Assembly (NCBI GenBank): GCA_002719615.1
Contig: PBHZ01000018.1
Coordinates: 49,940 to 90,388 of the forward strand
Direction of reading: 5' to 3'
DNA: 40,449 nucleotides
DNA from: Methanobacteriota archaeon
GTDB taxonomy: Archaea; Thermoplasmatota; Poseidoniia; Poseidoniales; Thalassarchaeaceae
Made by a program: the position numbers and the translations under genes. The notes under the pieces were generated by a model. The model worked only from the letters and a program-made list of their open reading frames with translations. It did no database searches and was not told the DNA's origin. This document shows positions 9,180 through 17,327 of this stretch, piece after piece; the first letter of the stretch is position 1; every line of letters begins with the position of its first letter.

Positions 9180-9566
9180 ATGTTTTGTCCAATATGTGGT
9201 GCACTTTCATTTCCTGATTCAAAGAATAATATCAAATGCCCGGACTATAAATGTGGATATGAAGGACCATTATCTGGGCCTGATGGTAAAGGAGGTAAAT
9301 TCATTGATCCAATGTCGGGGGAAGAAATTGACTTAACAAATGCAACTGCAAAAAATGCAACTAAATCACTCAAACATTTGACTGAAGTAGTTGAAGAAGA
9401 AGTAGCAAGGGGAACTTTGAGAATAGGGGATTATATATGCCCTAACCCCAAATGTCAGAAAAATAGAGTATATGTATGGATGCAACAAACGAGATCCTCG
9501 GATGAGCCTGAAACTAAAATGTGTACTTGTGAAAGCTGTGGTAAAAAATGGCGTGAATATCAGTGA
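9180..9566 (+). CDS. tfs: Transcription factor S (TFIIS-like cleavage factor)
   Basis: Stimulates transcript cleavage by stalled archaeal RNA polymerase. The N-terminal zinc ribbon has CPIC then C-x4-C (residues 3-25). The C-terminal ribbon reads CPNPKCQ ... QQTRSSDEPET ... CESCGKKWREY, with the acidic Asp-Glu pair that reaches the polymerase active site intact. The cysteine spacing in the first C-terminal knuckle is C-x3-C rather than C-x2-C. 128 residues, slightly long. An AAAGGAG ribosome site lies at 9162-9168. It is followed by PCNA on the same strand. Confidence 0.93.
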   Translation: MFCPICGALSFPDSKNNIKCPDYKCGYEGPLSGPDGKGGKFIDPMSGEEIDLTNATAKNATKSLKHLTEVVEEEVARGTLRIGDYICPNPKCQKNRVYVWMQQTRSSDEPETKMCTCESCGKKWREYQ

Positions 9567-9634
9567 CTTTTTTATTAAAATATTACGAACCATCAATAAC
9601 CTCCTACTACGACGTCATAAAGTAAGGTGCTATC

Positions 9635-10384
9635 ATGCTAAGAGTAACTGCTAAACAACAACTAATGAGAGAGATTATTGAACTTCTCTCAGTTTTGACC
9701 GAAGAAGCAAAGCTATTATGGAACGAGAAAGGGTTGCATGTAACAGTAGTGGACGGTTCTCATGTTGCTCTTCTTTCTGCTACTATTGCCGATGAATGCT
9801 TTGAAACATACGAGGTAGAGAAAGTAGAAATAGGATTAGAATTAGGCAAAATGCGTGATTTATTAACTCTAGCCGGCCCCAATGATTTGATAGAACTAGA
9901 TTATGATGAATCAGTAGGGGCAATAAACGTCAGAGTAGGAGAGGTACATAGAATACTCAGAGGAATAGATCCAGCGACTATGAATAATCCCAACATCCCC
10001 AATTTAGAATTCAATCACAAAGCTACTGTCGGCTCGGATAGACTTTCGAGATCGTTGAGGGCTGCTAAGTTCGTTGGAGAGATAGTAGATTTAAGTCTAG
10101 AAAAAACCCATTTGACAGTCTCAATAACAGTAGAAGCTGGAGAAGGGGTAAATGTTCGCTTCGAGTCTGGAGAATTAAGTGAATTAGTATGTCCTTCTCC
10201 TACTCAATCTTCATATTCTTTACAGTTTTTAGATCCGCTTACGAGGAAATTAGCTAGTGGGCTGACCGAGAATATATCTTTGGAATTTCAAGAAAAATAT
10301 CCACTTAGGCTGACATGGAATAGCAATCAAGGCGGTGCAAGTTGGACGTATTTCTTGGCTCCTAGAGTTACCAATGACCCGTGA
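9635..10384 (+). CDS. pcn: DNA polymerase sliding clamp (PCNA)
   Basis: Ring-shaped processivity factor for replication and repair. 249 residues, normal length, with the two-domain PCNA fold. Typical elements are the N-terminal LMREIIELLSVLTEEAKLLW, GLHVTVVDGSHVALLSATI, and DLLTLAGPNDLIELDYDE at the end of domain 1. The family's usual interdomain loop and C-terminal YFLAPRV follow. It begins 68 bases after TFS and is followed by a glycosyltransferase with an 8-base gap. Confidence 0.95.
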   Translation: MLRVTAKQQLMREIIELLSVLTEEAKLLWNEKGLHVTVVDGSHVALLSATIADECFETYEVEKVEIGLELGKMRDLLTLAGPNDLIELDYDESVGAINVRVGEVHRILRGIDPATMNNPNIPNLEFNHKATVGSDRLSRSLRAAKFVGEIVDLSLEKTHLTVSITVEAGEGVNVRFESGELSELVCPSPTQSSYSLQFLDPLTRKLASGLTENISLEFQEKYPLRLTWNSNQGGASWTYFLAPRVTNDP

Positions 10385-10392
10385 ACTCATGA

Positions 10393-11502
10393 ATGATAAC
10401 GCCGTGCCAATCAAATATGGACTACACTACTTGTGTCATTATTCCTAGCGTAAGGAATCATGAGGAATTAGACATTGTACTTAAATGCCTGAAAAAACAG
10501 ACATATGAGGGGCAAATAGAAACAGTAGTTGTCGGCCCGACAAATGACCCTGGACAAGATGTCTGTCTAGAGAATAATATAAGATTCATAGATGATGAAG
10601 GTTCAAGAACTAGAGCAGATGCATGTAACATAGCAATCAAATCTACAACTTCAGATTTGATACTATTCACAGATGATGATGTAATTGTACCAAAAGATTG
10701 GGTAAAGAAATTAGTCTCATGGTTTGAAAATGAAGAAGTCAGCGGAGTAGGAGGTCCTAATTTTGCCCCAGTTGATGAATCAACAATGTGGCAACAAGTA
10801 ATTGATGTCGCATTCTGTAGCACAATATTCACTGCCGGAACTAATTACGGTAAAGTAGGTAAGAAAGAACTAGATGAAGTTAGCCAACTTCCTGGGGTTA
10901 ATTGCGCATACAGGCGCTCAGTTCTAGAAGAAGTGGGAGGTTTTGATGAAGGCGCCATTGGAGCAGAAGATGTAATGCTTGATTACAGAATAAGGTTAAC
11001 AGGAAAGAAATTGTGGACTGATAGAACTGCTATAATGTGGCATCGAAGAAGAGACCTATCAAGAGTTAAGAAACAAATTAGAAATTATGGACTAGTGAGA
11101 ACTTTGGCTAGTCACCAATATCCTGAATTAAGAGCACCTACGCATACAGCAGTTGCATTTTTTCCTCCAATAGTTTTGGCAGCATTTGGATTTTTTTTCT
11201 GGGGTCTAGTAAATGGAGGAATAGCGTGGCCTGATTTTTGGGATATCCGATTGTCGACAGTACCTATGGGGCTTCCGAGATTAGGAGTTCATACACTACC
11301 GACACTCATTCTGTTGTACAATCTATTAGCTTGGTATGGATCTTGGAAGGGAAACTCCCCAAGTAAAACCAAGAAAACTATCTTTTTGTCTTCAATAGCA
11401 ACTTACACATTACATTGGAACTATGGAATGGGAGTATTAACCGGCTGGATTAGAATATTAAGAGGGAAATCAGGCCTTCAGATAGATGATAGATCACGTT
11501 AA
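10393..11502 (+). CDS. Family 2 glycosyltransferase with C-terminal membrane helices
   Basis: Transfers a sugar from a nucleotide donor, probably at the cytoplasmic membrane face. The GT-A fold starts CVIIPSVRNHEELDIVLKCL, with the metal/donor motif FTDDDVIVP (about residues 95-103). A GGFDEGAIGAEDVMLDYR segment forms the acceptor/catalytic ED region, followed by WHRRRD. Two or three hydrophobic helices (about 255-360) anchor the C-terminus. The acceptor is unknown; cell-surface glycan or lipid is a guess. ATG 10417 is an alternative start. Its stop overlaps the convergent FGE-like gene by 4 bases. Confidence 0.85.
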   Translation: MITPCQSNMDYTTCVIIPSVRNHEELDIVLKCLKKQTYEGQIETVVVGPTNDPGQDVCLENNIRFIDDEGSRTRADACNIAIKSTTSDLILFTDDDVIVPKDWVKKLVSWFENEEVSGVGGPNFAPVDESTMWQQVIDVAFCSTIFTAGTNYGKVGKKELDEVSQLPGVNCAYRRSVLEEVGGFDEGAIGAEDVMLDYRIRLTGKKLWTDRTAIMWHRRRDLSRVKKQIRNYGLVRTLASHQYPELRAPTHTAVAFFPPIVLAAFGFFFWGLVNGGIAWPDFWDIRLSTVPMGLPRLGVHTLPTLILLYNLLAWYGSWKGNSPSKTKKTIFLSSIATYTLHWNYGMGVLTGWIRILRGKSGLQIDDRSR

Positions 11503-12203
11503 ATTATTTTCATCTTACCGCAATTATTTCCAACCTTCCAAGATTTAGTCCTTGGTCTCCAAAATATAGCAGTAAATACTCCGATAAATAATCCGCCGAA
11601 TACTAAATTCAGCCAGCCTTCTGAAATATATCCCGTGCTTGCATTAAAATATGCCCAAACAAATGATGGAATGATACCAATAACTATTGAAATTAATAAC
11701 TCCTCAAATAATAACTTAGATTTATCAGGTGAAGAAGGTAACCTTGGAGCTAAAGTATTAAGATTTGTCTTTGGCCTTTTGACCAAGCGTAAATATTCAC
11801 ATTTCTCATCTTTAAGAATTGAATTGATTGAAGGTTTTCCAGAACTCCAAGACCGTGAAACTTTAATTAGCCAATCATCTTCTATGAATGGCCTCCCATC
11901 ACAATATTTTGACCAGTAAGAACTACGGATTCTATCAGATAATTCTTCAACTTCATTTTTTCCAGAGATCAGTTTCTTTTCCATTGCGAGAGCCCATTCT
12001 GATTCTGAGGCAACATAACAACCTTCTCCTTGTAAAGCTACATTTGCAATTTCATGATTAATCGGTAAAAAAGATATTTCAAAATTATAATCTATTTTAA
12101 CTTCATGCCTGGGTCCAATTCCTCCAAAAAGAACTGAGCGATTATCTGAACCGATGAACACTTTACCTGGTTCTACATCTACCCATTGAATTTCCAATCT
12201 CAC
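11499..12203 (-). CDS. FGE/SUMF-like domain protein with two C-terminal membrane helices
   Basis: The first 145 residues look like a shrunken formylglycine-generating-enzyme/sulfatase-modifying fold: VDVEPGKVFIGSDN, then PRHEVKIDYNFEIS, GCYVASESEWALAM (matching the usual LPTEAEWEYA) and a terminal YLRLVKRP. The cysteines that do oxygen chemistry in true FGE are not apparent, so enzyme activity is unlikely. Residues about 168-190 and 198-216 are membrane helices. It starts with GTG five bases after the ABC exporter stop, so the two are probably co-translated. Function is unknown; a substrate-binding or accessory role for the exporter is an inference. Confidence 0.5.
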   Translation of the reverse strand: MRLEIQWVDVEPGKVFIGSDNRSVLFGGIGPRHEVKIDYNFEISFLPINHEIANVALQGEGCYVASESEWALAMEKKLISGKNEVEELSDRIRSSYWSKYCDGRPFIEDDWLIKVSRSWSSGKPSINSILKDEKCEYLRLVKRPKTNLNTLAPRLPSSPDKSKLLFEELLISIVIGIIPSFVWAYFNASTGYISEGWLNLVFGGLFIGVFTAIFWRPRTKSWKVGNNCGKMKII

Positions 12204-12208
12204 ACCAC

Positions 12209-14110
12209 CTAGGGTTCAATTTCTCCAGTTTGTATTGACCACTGAGAAGCATATACACTATCGTTTTCCAGTAATTCTCCATGCTTTCCTCTTTCTACAA
12301 TTGAACCATCAACCATTGATATTATTTCATCGGCATTTCTAATAGTAGCGAGTCTATGAGCTACTGCAATGGTAATTCTATTCTTCTTACCGTTGGAACC
12401 GTCAAAAAGGGACTGTTGTATCCTCTTTTCAGTTTCAGCATCTAATGCCGCACTTGCTTCATCTAAAATTAGAAGATCAGGATCATTCAATAGAGCCCTT
12501 GCCAGACTAATTCTAGCCCTCTGGCCGCCCGACAACATCACTCCTCTATCGCCAACCATTGATTCTAATCCATTTGTTAACTGAGAGATAAATTCCGATG
12601 CTCCTGCCATATCTAGAGCACTATGTATCTCTTCATCCGTAGATTCTCTCGCATAGGCAACATTTTCTTTAATAGTCCCGTAAAAAAGAAATGGGTCCTG
12701 AGACACAAAACCGATCTTAGATCTGACTGATTTTATTGAAAAATTATTGATATCAACGCCATTAATGAGAACTTGTCCGTTTTGTGGTTGATAGAATTTC
12801 TCTATTAACTTCAATATTGTACTCTTTCCAGCTCCAGTATGGCCCATAACTCCTAAAAATTCCCCAGATGAAATATCTATATTTATGTCGTTGAGAGCAT
12901 TAGACTCCGAAGATGGATAAGAGAAAAATACATTTTTGAATGATAGGCTGGTAATTGGCTCTTCAAGTGGCAATGCGTCCACCTTATCGTAAATTGAAGG
13001 TTTAAGATCTATGACTGCAAAAACTCGACGTGAAGCAGCCTCTCCTTTCTGTAGTTGATTCAGTAACATCCCTAGAATCCATAATGGCATAGTCATACGA
13101 GTAGATATCAATAAGAATGTAACAAATTGTCCAACACTTATTTGTCCAGAATTCATTAACCAACCTCCGGCTGAAACTAAGAGGCCGAATGATATTCCAG
13201 CTACTATGTGGAATCCAGGAATAAACCGATTTCTGATAAAGGCCGCTTGTATAGCTTGATCTCTATAATTACCACTCTGCCTCTCAATTCTATTTCTCTC
13301 AAAATCGCTGGCATTGTATGCTTGAACTACTGTTATGCCAGATAATACATTTTCCAATATAGCTACTATTCCGCCGGTACTTTCTCTTTGTTGACGGTAC
13401 TTTCTTTGCACTCTAGTGGAAAACCAGATGACCATAGGAACAATCATGAATAATGGTCCGAATAGAATCATACAAAGTGTAGGGGACATCCAGAAAAGAA
13501 TAAAAAAGGCAGCACTAAGAGTTGTGAATATCCTAATTATACTAGTAGTAGAATCTGAAATTATATCCTCTAATTGTGCGACGTCGGCAGATAAAACAGA
13601 CATCAAGTTACCAGTCTGCCTAGTTTCAAAGTATGATGCCTCCATATCCATCAAAGATTTTGTAGCATCCATCCGGATATCATGCTGAGCCTTGTAAGCT
13701 ATTGATTGCCAAAGTTGATTGCTTAATCCTTGAGTTATTGCAAGACAGACGAATGATGAGAAAATAAGTAAGCCAAAGCCAAGTTCTGTAGAATCAATTG
13801 GCCCTAAATTTGGTATTATATCTAGTGTAACAAAACTCTCAACTCTTGAGTCGGTAAATTGAGATTTATCAGGATTATAATAATCAGCAGCCATTCCTAT
13901 GGCAATCAAGGGAACAAGATCAAATATTCTGGCACCAATATTCGCTAGAAGGCCACCTATTGCTCTTTCCCAATATCTCGTAACATAAGGTAAAATTCTC
14001 CATATCTGCTTACCAACTATTTGCCTATCTTCACCAAGGTCAGATGCATCTTTACTTATCGATGATACTATGACGCCCTCGGCTGAGTCTGGAGAAATAC
14101 CGTTCGACAT
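12209..14110 (-). CDS. ABC exporter, fused permease and ATPase
   Basis: 633-residue half-transporter that would work as a dimer in the membrane. A six-helix type I exporter domain (about residues 55-355) precedes the ATPase. The ATPase shows Walker A GHTGAGKST, Q-loop VSQDPFLF, signature LSGGQRARISLARAL, Walker B LLILDEASAALD and H-loop AVAHRLATI. Everything needed for ATP hydrolysis is present. The long N-terminal cytosolic leader resembles multidrug/lipid exporters. The FGE-like gene follows at 5 bases. The substrate cannot be inferred. Confidence 0.93.
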   Translation of the reverse strand: MSNGISPDSAEGVIVSSISKDASDLGEDRQIVGKQIWRILPYVTRYWERAIGGLLANIGARIFDLVPLIAIGMAADYYNPDKSQFTDSRVESFVTLDIIPNLGPIDSTELGFGLLIFSSFVCLAITQGLSNQLWQSIAYKAQHDIRMDATKSLMDMEASYFETRQTGNLMSVLSADVAQLEDIISDSTTSIIRIFTTLSAAFFILFWMSPTLCMILFGPLFMIVPMVIWFSTRVQRKYRQQRESTGGIVAILENVLSGITVVQAYNASDFERNRIERQSGNYRDQAIQAAFIRNRFIPGFHIVAGISFGLLVSAGGWLMNSGQISVGQFVTFLLISTRMTMPLWILGMLLNQLQKGEAASRRVFAVIDLKPSIYDKVDALPLEEPITSLSFKNVFFSYPSSESNALNDINIDISSGEFLGVMGHTGAGKSTILKLIEKFYQPQNGQVLINGVDINNFSIKSVRSKIGFVSQDPFLFYGTIKENVAYARESTDEEIHSALDMAGASEFISQLTNGLESMVGDRGVMLSGGQRARISLARALLNDPDLLILDEASAALDAETEKRIQQSLFDGSNGKKNRITIAVAHRLATIRNADEIISMVDGSIVERGKHGELLENDSVYASQWSIQTGEIEP

Positions 14111-14169
14111 ATTCTTTCGGAAGGACAGAAGCGTTTCAATATGTGGTAATGATATCCTGCTAATATTGG

Positions 14170-14241
14170 TGCGCCCGCCGGGATTTGAACCCAGGACATG
14201 AGGTTGGAAACCTCAGGTGATAACCCCTTCACCACAGGCGC
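14170..14241 (-). tRNA. tRNA-Gly(UCC)
   Basis: A complete cloverleaf on the minus strand: acceptor GCGCCTG/CGGGCGC with one G-U pair, D stem GTGA/TCAC, anticodon stem TGAGG/CCTCA with loop TTTCCAA giving anticodon UCC, and T arm CTGGG-TTCAAAT-CCCGG. The discriminator is A. The next three bases on the minus strand (14169-14167) are CCA, so the tail may be encoded. No intron. Confidence 0.95.
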
Positions 14242-14320
14242 GATATGACACCGAGGACATGACCTTACAAAATCAATTCGGTCACATTTATTCAAATGCT
14301 AAAGCCATCTCGGTATATCA

Positions 14321-14533
14321 ATGATGATTAGGCAAAGAGTAGGAATTTTATTGATGATAATTTTTCTTCCTATTAATGGGCCTTTAATTAGGATGATTTT
14401 AGGAGAATTAAATATCCAAATGCCCATTGGAGATTTTTATTTCTTTGCTCTTTGTATACTAATTTTTGTAATCGGAGGATTCATGACCTTCACTCCAAAA
14501 TTAAAATTCGAATCTATTAATAAATCTCTTTAG
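14321..14533 (+). CDS. small two-helix membrane protein, unrecognised
   Basis: 70 residues with two hydrophobic stretches (about 6-28 and 38-58) and a charged tail. It fills the gap between the tRNA and the convergent TatD-like gene, overlapping the latter's end by 17 bases. I do not recognise a family. Start could be either of two adjacent ATG codons. It is plausible as a real gene because of membrane-like composition and position, but unproven. Confidence 0.45.
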   Translation: MMIRQRVGILLMIIFLPINGPLIRMILGELNIQMPIGDFYFFALCILIFVIGGFMTFTPKLKFESINKSL

Positions 14534-15392
14534 GCCATTTTGAATGAATATTTTTCATAAGACTAATTATTTCATTATCTGAATAATCTAATTCCCACAT
14601 TTTCCTACATAATTCTTGTGTTCTTTTTGGTACAGTTTTAGGGCCTAGAACTGCACCAGGCCTATTCAAATCATCCAAAAAATCAGTTTCCATGCCCCAA
14701 ATTGAATCTGATTTTTCTAATGTCTTAATTATTGTCTCAATACTTCCCCTGCCTACACTAATTGATGAACTAATTCCATTCGTAAAATTTGAGTCTAAAT
14801 TGGGGGGAGCAAAATGTCTTATCACTTTCTTTTTAACCATTTTTGACTTTTTACGTAATTCTTCTATCTCAGAATATGTTTTTTTACCATTATCTTCAAC
14901 GTGTAATTGAATACTCGCCCCTTCCTCTGCAGAATTTTCCATAATCTGTAATAATAATTCATTTGCCTTATTCCATGTTTGATTATTTACTGGATAATGA
15001 GGCCTTCCAACTTCTCCAAGGCAAACCGCGTCGCCATCAGAGATATATTCTAATGCCAAATTAACTGCTTCTAGGTGTAATTCAGTAGATCTTTCATAAC
15101 CCATGGTCTTAACTTGCTTTTCCCAAGAAACAGGGTGAGGGCCTAAAGTTATTACAACATCTATTTCAAATGTATTTCTGACCTCATTACCCATATTAAT
15201 TGTATTTAGATAAGCTATTTTATAATCTTCAATTTTTCTTGGAAGATTATTAAAATCAGGTTTATGAACCAAGTTGATCGCTGTACCGCCAACATTTACA
15301 AATTCATTAATTGCATCTAGATAGCGATTTTTCCTATCTAGATGTATATGTTGATCCATTATTTCTCCATGCCAAAAACCATCTTCTAACAT
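14517..15392 (-). CDS. TatD-related metal-dependent hydrolase
   Basis: 291-residue TIM-barrel amidohydrolase. The metal motif DQHIHLD lies near the N-terminus. LGPHPVSW (strand 3 His), CLGEVGRPHY (Glu of strand 4), SIQLHVED (His) and RHFAPP (His) follow in the order found in archaeal TatD-like proteins. GMETDFLDD near residue 240 gives the final Asp. These are the ligands for a two-metal site, and TatD enzymes usually act on DNA or small amide/ester bonds. ATG 15392 is used; TTG 15401 would overlap the upstream stop. It is the third gene of an operon with TraB-like and TBP-like genes. Substrate unknown. Confidence 0.75.
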   Translation of the reverse strand: MLEDGFWHGEIMDQHIHLDRKNRYLDAINEFVNVGGTAINLVHKPDFNNLPRKIEDYKIAYLNTINMGNEVRNTFEIDVVITLGPHPVSWEKQVKTMGYERSTELHLEAVNLALEYISDGDAVCLGEVGRPHYPVNNQTWNKANELLLQIMENSAEEGASIQLHVEDNGKKTYSEIEELRKKSKMVKKKVIRHFAPPNLDSNFTNGISSSISVGRGSIETIIKTLEKSDSIWGMETDFLDDLNRPGAVLGPKTVPKRTQELCRKMWELDYSDNEIISLMKNIHSKWPKEIY

Positions 15393-15397
15393 CTTTC

Positions 15398-15925
15398 TCA
15401 AGCCAATGTTCCTTCTCTTTCAAGTAAATCTTTCCAATAACTTATCGCCAACTCAACCACTCTCCTTGATTTTTGTCCGAGGACAATTCCCTTACCGTTA
15501 CTGAATAATATTATTCGACATTCATGTCTTTTAGCATCTATTCTTAATGCATTAATATTATTATCTAGGATAACATCATTAAATCTGTCATTTGCCAATT
15601 CGAGTAAAACCGCCCTGCCCAATGAAAATTCTACTAATAATTCTCCTGTTTCAGATTTTATTCCTTCATCAGACATACCAATACTAAGAAGAAATCTTTG
15701 TGTAACTAATTTAGCAACCTCCAGTCTTGAGATATTATGAATAATTATTGATCCATTTTTATCTATAATTAATGTTGATTTTGGGTTTTCATTAACAATT
15801 ATCGAATATTCTCCATCCTTAATCCCTCCTGCTAAATTTACTGCATCTTCATGCTTGACAGGCTCAGAAGGTGTAAATCTGAAGGTTTGTGTTTGTACCT
15901 TTAAAAAGTTAGATTCTCCTTCCAT
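15398..15925 (-). CDS. Divergent TATA-binding-protein-fold protein (two TBP-like repeats)
   Basis: 175 residues that appear to contain two copies of a TBP-type half: about 40-80 (STLIIDKNGSIIIHNISRLE) and 121-168. The second copy holds RIILFSNGKGIVLGQKS, which matches the IFSSGKIVCTGAKS strand-helix turn of TBP repeats, followed by a helix as in TBP. The phenylalanine pairs that kink the TATA box and the PGLVYR motif are missing, so it is not the general TBP. A GAGGATGA ribosome site lies before the ATG. It sits between TraB-like and TatD-like genes. The role is unknown; DNA, RNA or protein binding are all possible. Recognition is by eye. Confidence 0.5.
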   Translation of the reverse strand: MEGESNFLKVQTQTFRFTPSEPVKHEDAVNLAGGIKDGEYSIIVNENPKSTLIIDKNGSIIIHNISRLEVAKLVTQRFLLSIGMSDEGIKSETGELLVEFSLGRAVLLELANDRFNDVILDNNINALRIDAKRHECRIILFSNGKGIVLGQKSRRVVELAISYWKDLLEREGTLA

Positions 15926-15929
15926 CTTT

Positions 15930-16739
15930 TCATCCTCTTTCTATCTTTTCTACTCTAACACTTTTATTTAATGAATCATATAATTGTTCAAGGTACGCTT
16001 GGTGGACGGGTACTAATAATGTGACGTCGGAATCATTACTTTCATTTAGTCTTCTATCTCTTAAATCATGCAGCGCACCCTTTATTCTTGCTGCAAATCT
16101 TTGATCACGTTCTTCAATCAACTCTTCAGTAAGGACTCTTTGTTCTTCGATCCACCATGATGCACCAGCAGCTGCAGCGGCACCTAAATCCGAATTCACT
16201 TTTTCAGAAATCTCCACTTTTTTTGAAGCCTTTAGACGATTTTTTACGTATCTTCTAGATGTACTTATAGTCTTCAAAAGATTAATTAATTTTACTTGAT
16301 TATCTGCATATTTTGAATACCATGCTTCCCAGTTTTTATCAGTTATTTCTGGTATTATAGTATAAATCGGCTTCCCGCCAGTATTTTCAGCATGCTTCAA
16401 TAATCTAATTGGCTCAGGGTCTGGAATACTTGGGCCATTAACATCCAAATTCTGGATATCTCTTAACAGTAAACTCATAGCTCCCCCCGATGCCATAACA
16501 GCATCCACATTGATTCCTGGACTTTTAATTTCATCCTTATGTTCTTGTTTTAATATTGTTATATCATCTTTAGAATATAATAGTGCCAAACCATCCCATT
16601 TCTTATATCTTAGAGAATTAGGCATAACTACACATGGAAGGTGTGGCCAAATCACTATCTTTCCTCCTTCTGGATCTTGATAAATGAGAGATTCCCACTT
16701 CAGACAGGGCAGTTCCATAACTCTGCGAAGGGTTATCAT
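15930..16739 (-). CDS. TraB/PrgY-like domain protein, tentative
   Basis: 269 residues from ATG 16739. The C-terminal part ELIEERDQRFAARIKGAL ... VTLLVPVHQAYLEQLYDSL resembles the ERD/RN motif and terminal GxGH-type strand of the TraB/PrgY family. Its Asp-Ala rich start (VDAVMASGGAMSLLLRD) could be the first strand-helix of the same fold. A longer reading frame to 16889 is open but would overlap the 5' end of the divergent thioesterase by 60 bases, and its extra 50 residues have no domain character. It leads a tight operon (4-base gap to the TBP-like gene). The family call is weak. Confidence 0.45.
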   Translation of the reverse strand: MITLRRVMELPCLKWESLIYQDPEGGKIVIWPHLPCVVMPNSLRYKKWDGLALLYSKDDITILKQEHKDEIKSPGINVDAVMASGGAMSLLLRDIQNLDVNGPSIPDPEPIRLLKHAENTGGKPIYTIIPEITDKNWEAWYSKYADNQVKLINLLKTISTSRRYVKNRLKASKKVEISEKVNSDLGAAAAAGASWWIEEQRVLTEELIEERDQRFAARIKGALHDLRDRRLNESNDSDVTLLVPVHQAYLEQLYDSLNKSVRVEKIERG

Positions 16740-16829
16740 GATACAACTATACCTATCAAAACACTCATAATTGACAAATTTAGATGTAGCATTCAAGGAT
16801 GATGACTTATCATCAGGGTTCGATAGTAC

Positions 16830-17279
16830 ATGGAGGCACCTTACTCTCTCGAACCCGTTGTAATCTTGAATGAAGTTTTTCCAGGTCATACTAATGCACT
16901 AAATACACTATTTGGAGGCCACTTAATTAGCATCATGGATACTAGTGCTGGAATGGTTGCTTCGAAATTTGCACATCGCGAATTTGTAACTATCTCAATA
17001 GACGCACTTAAATTCCGTAAGCCAGCATTCCAAGGCGATATTATTAGAACAACTGCCAAGGTTGTTTGGACTTCACCTCGTACTGCGGGGATACATGTTA
17101 CTTCTTGTCGAATGTCCAGGTCAGAGTGGGAAGGCGATGAAATTTGCTCTGGGTTCTTTTTTATGGTGGCTATTGATGAATCTATGAATCCAATAAATAT
17201 ACCCCAATTCGAACCAATATCAATTGAAGAGAAAGAATTATGGAATCAAGCCCAATCTGCCAGAGATGCTATGAAATAG
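16830..17279 (+). CDS. Acyl-CoA thioesterase, hotdog fold
   Basis: 149-residue hotdog thioesterase of the YciA/BFIT type, cleaving acyl-CoA to free acid and CoA. HTNALNTLFGGHLISIMDTSAGMVA (split across the N-terminal helix) holds the Asn and the GG-x8-D active-site motif. EFVTISIDALKFRKPAFQGD is the conserved central strand pair. The ATG begins right before the fold and is divergent from the TraB-like gene with a 90-base gap. The acyl substrate is unknown. Confidence 0.9.
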   Translation: MEAPYSLEPVVILNEVFPGHTNALNTLFGGHLISIMDTSAGMVASKFAHREFVTISIDALKFRKPAFQGDIIRTTAKVVWTSPRTAGIHVTSCRMSRSEWEGDEICSGFFFMVAIDESMNPINIPQFEPISIEEKELWNQAQSARDAMK

Positions 17280-17327
17280 GTTCATAATGACCATTCATTT
17301 CAACAACCTAATCATTGTCGGATTCTT

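Noticed and set aside
16740..16889. Longer N-terminus of the TraB-like protein
   Set aside because: It would overlap the 5' end of the clearly coding thioesterase by 60 bases; the extra residues show no domain.
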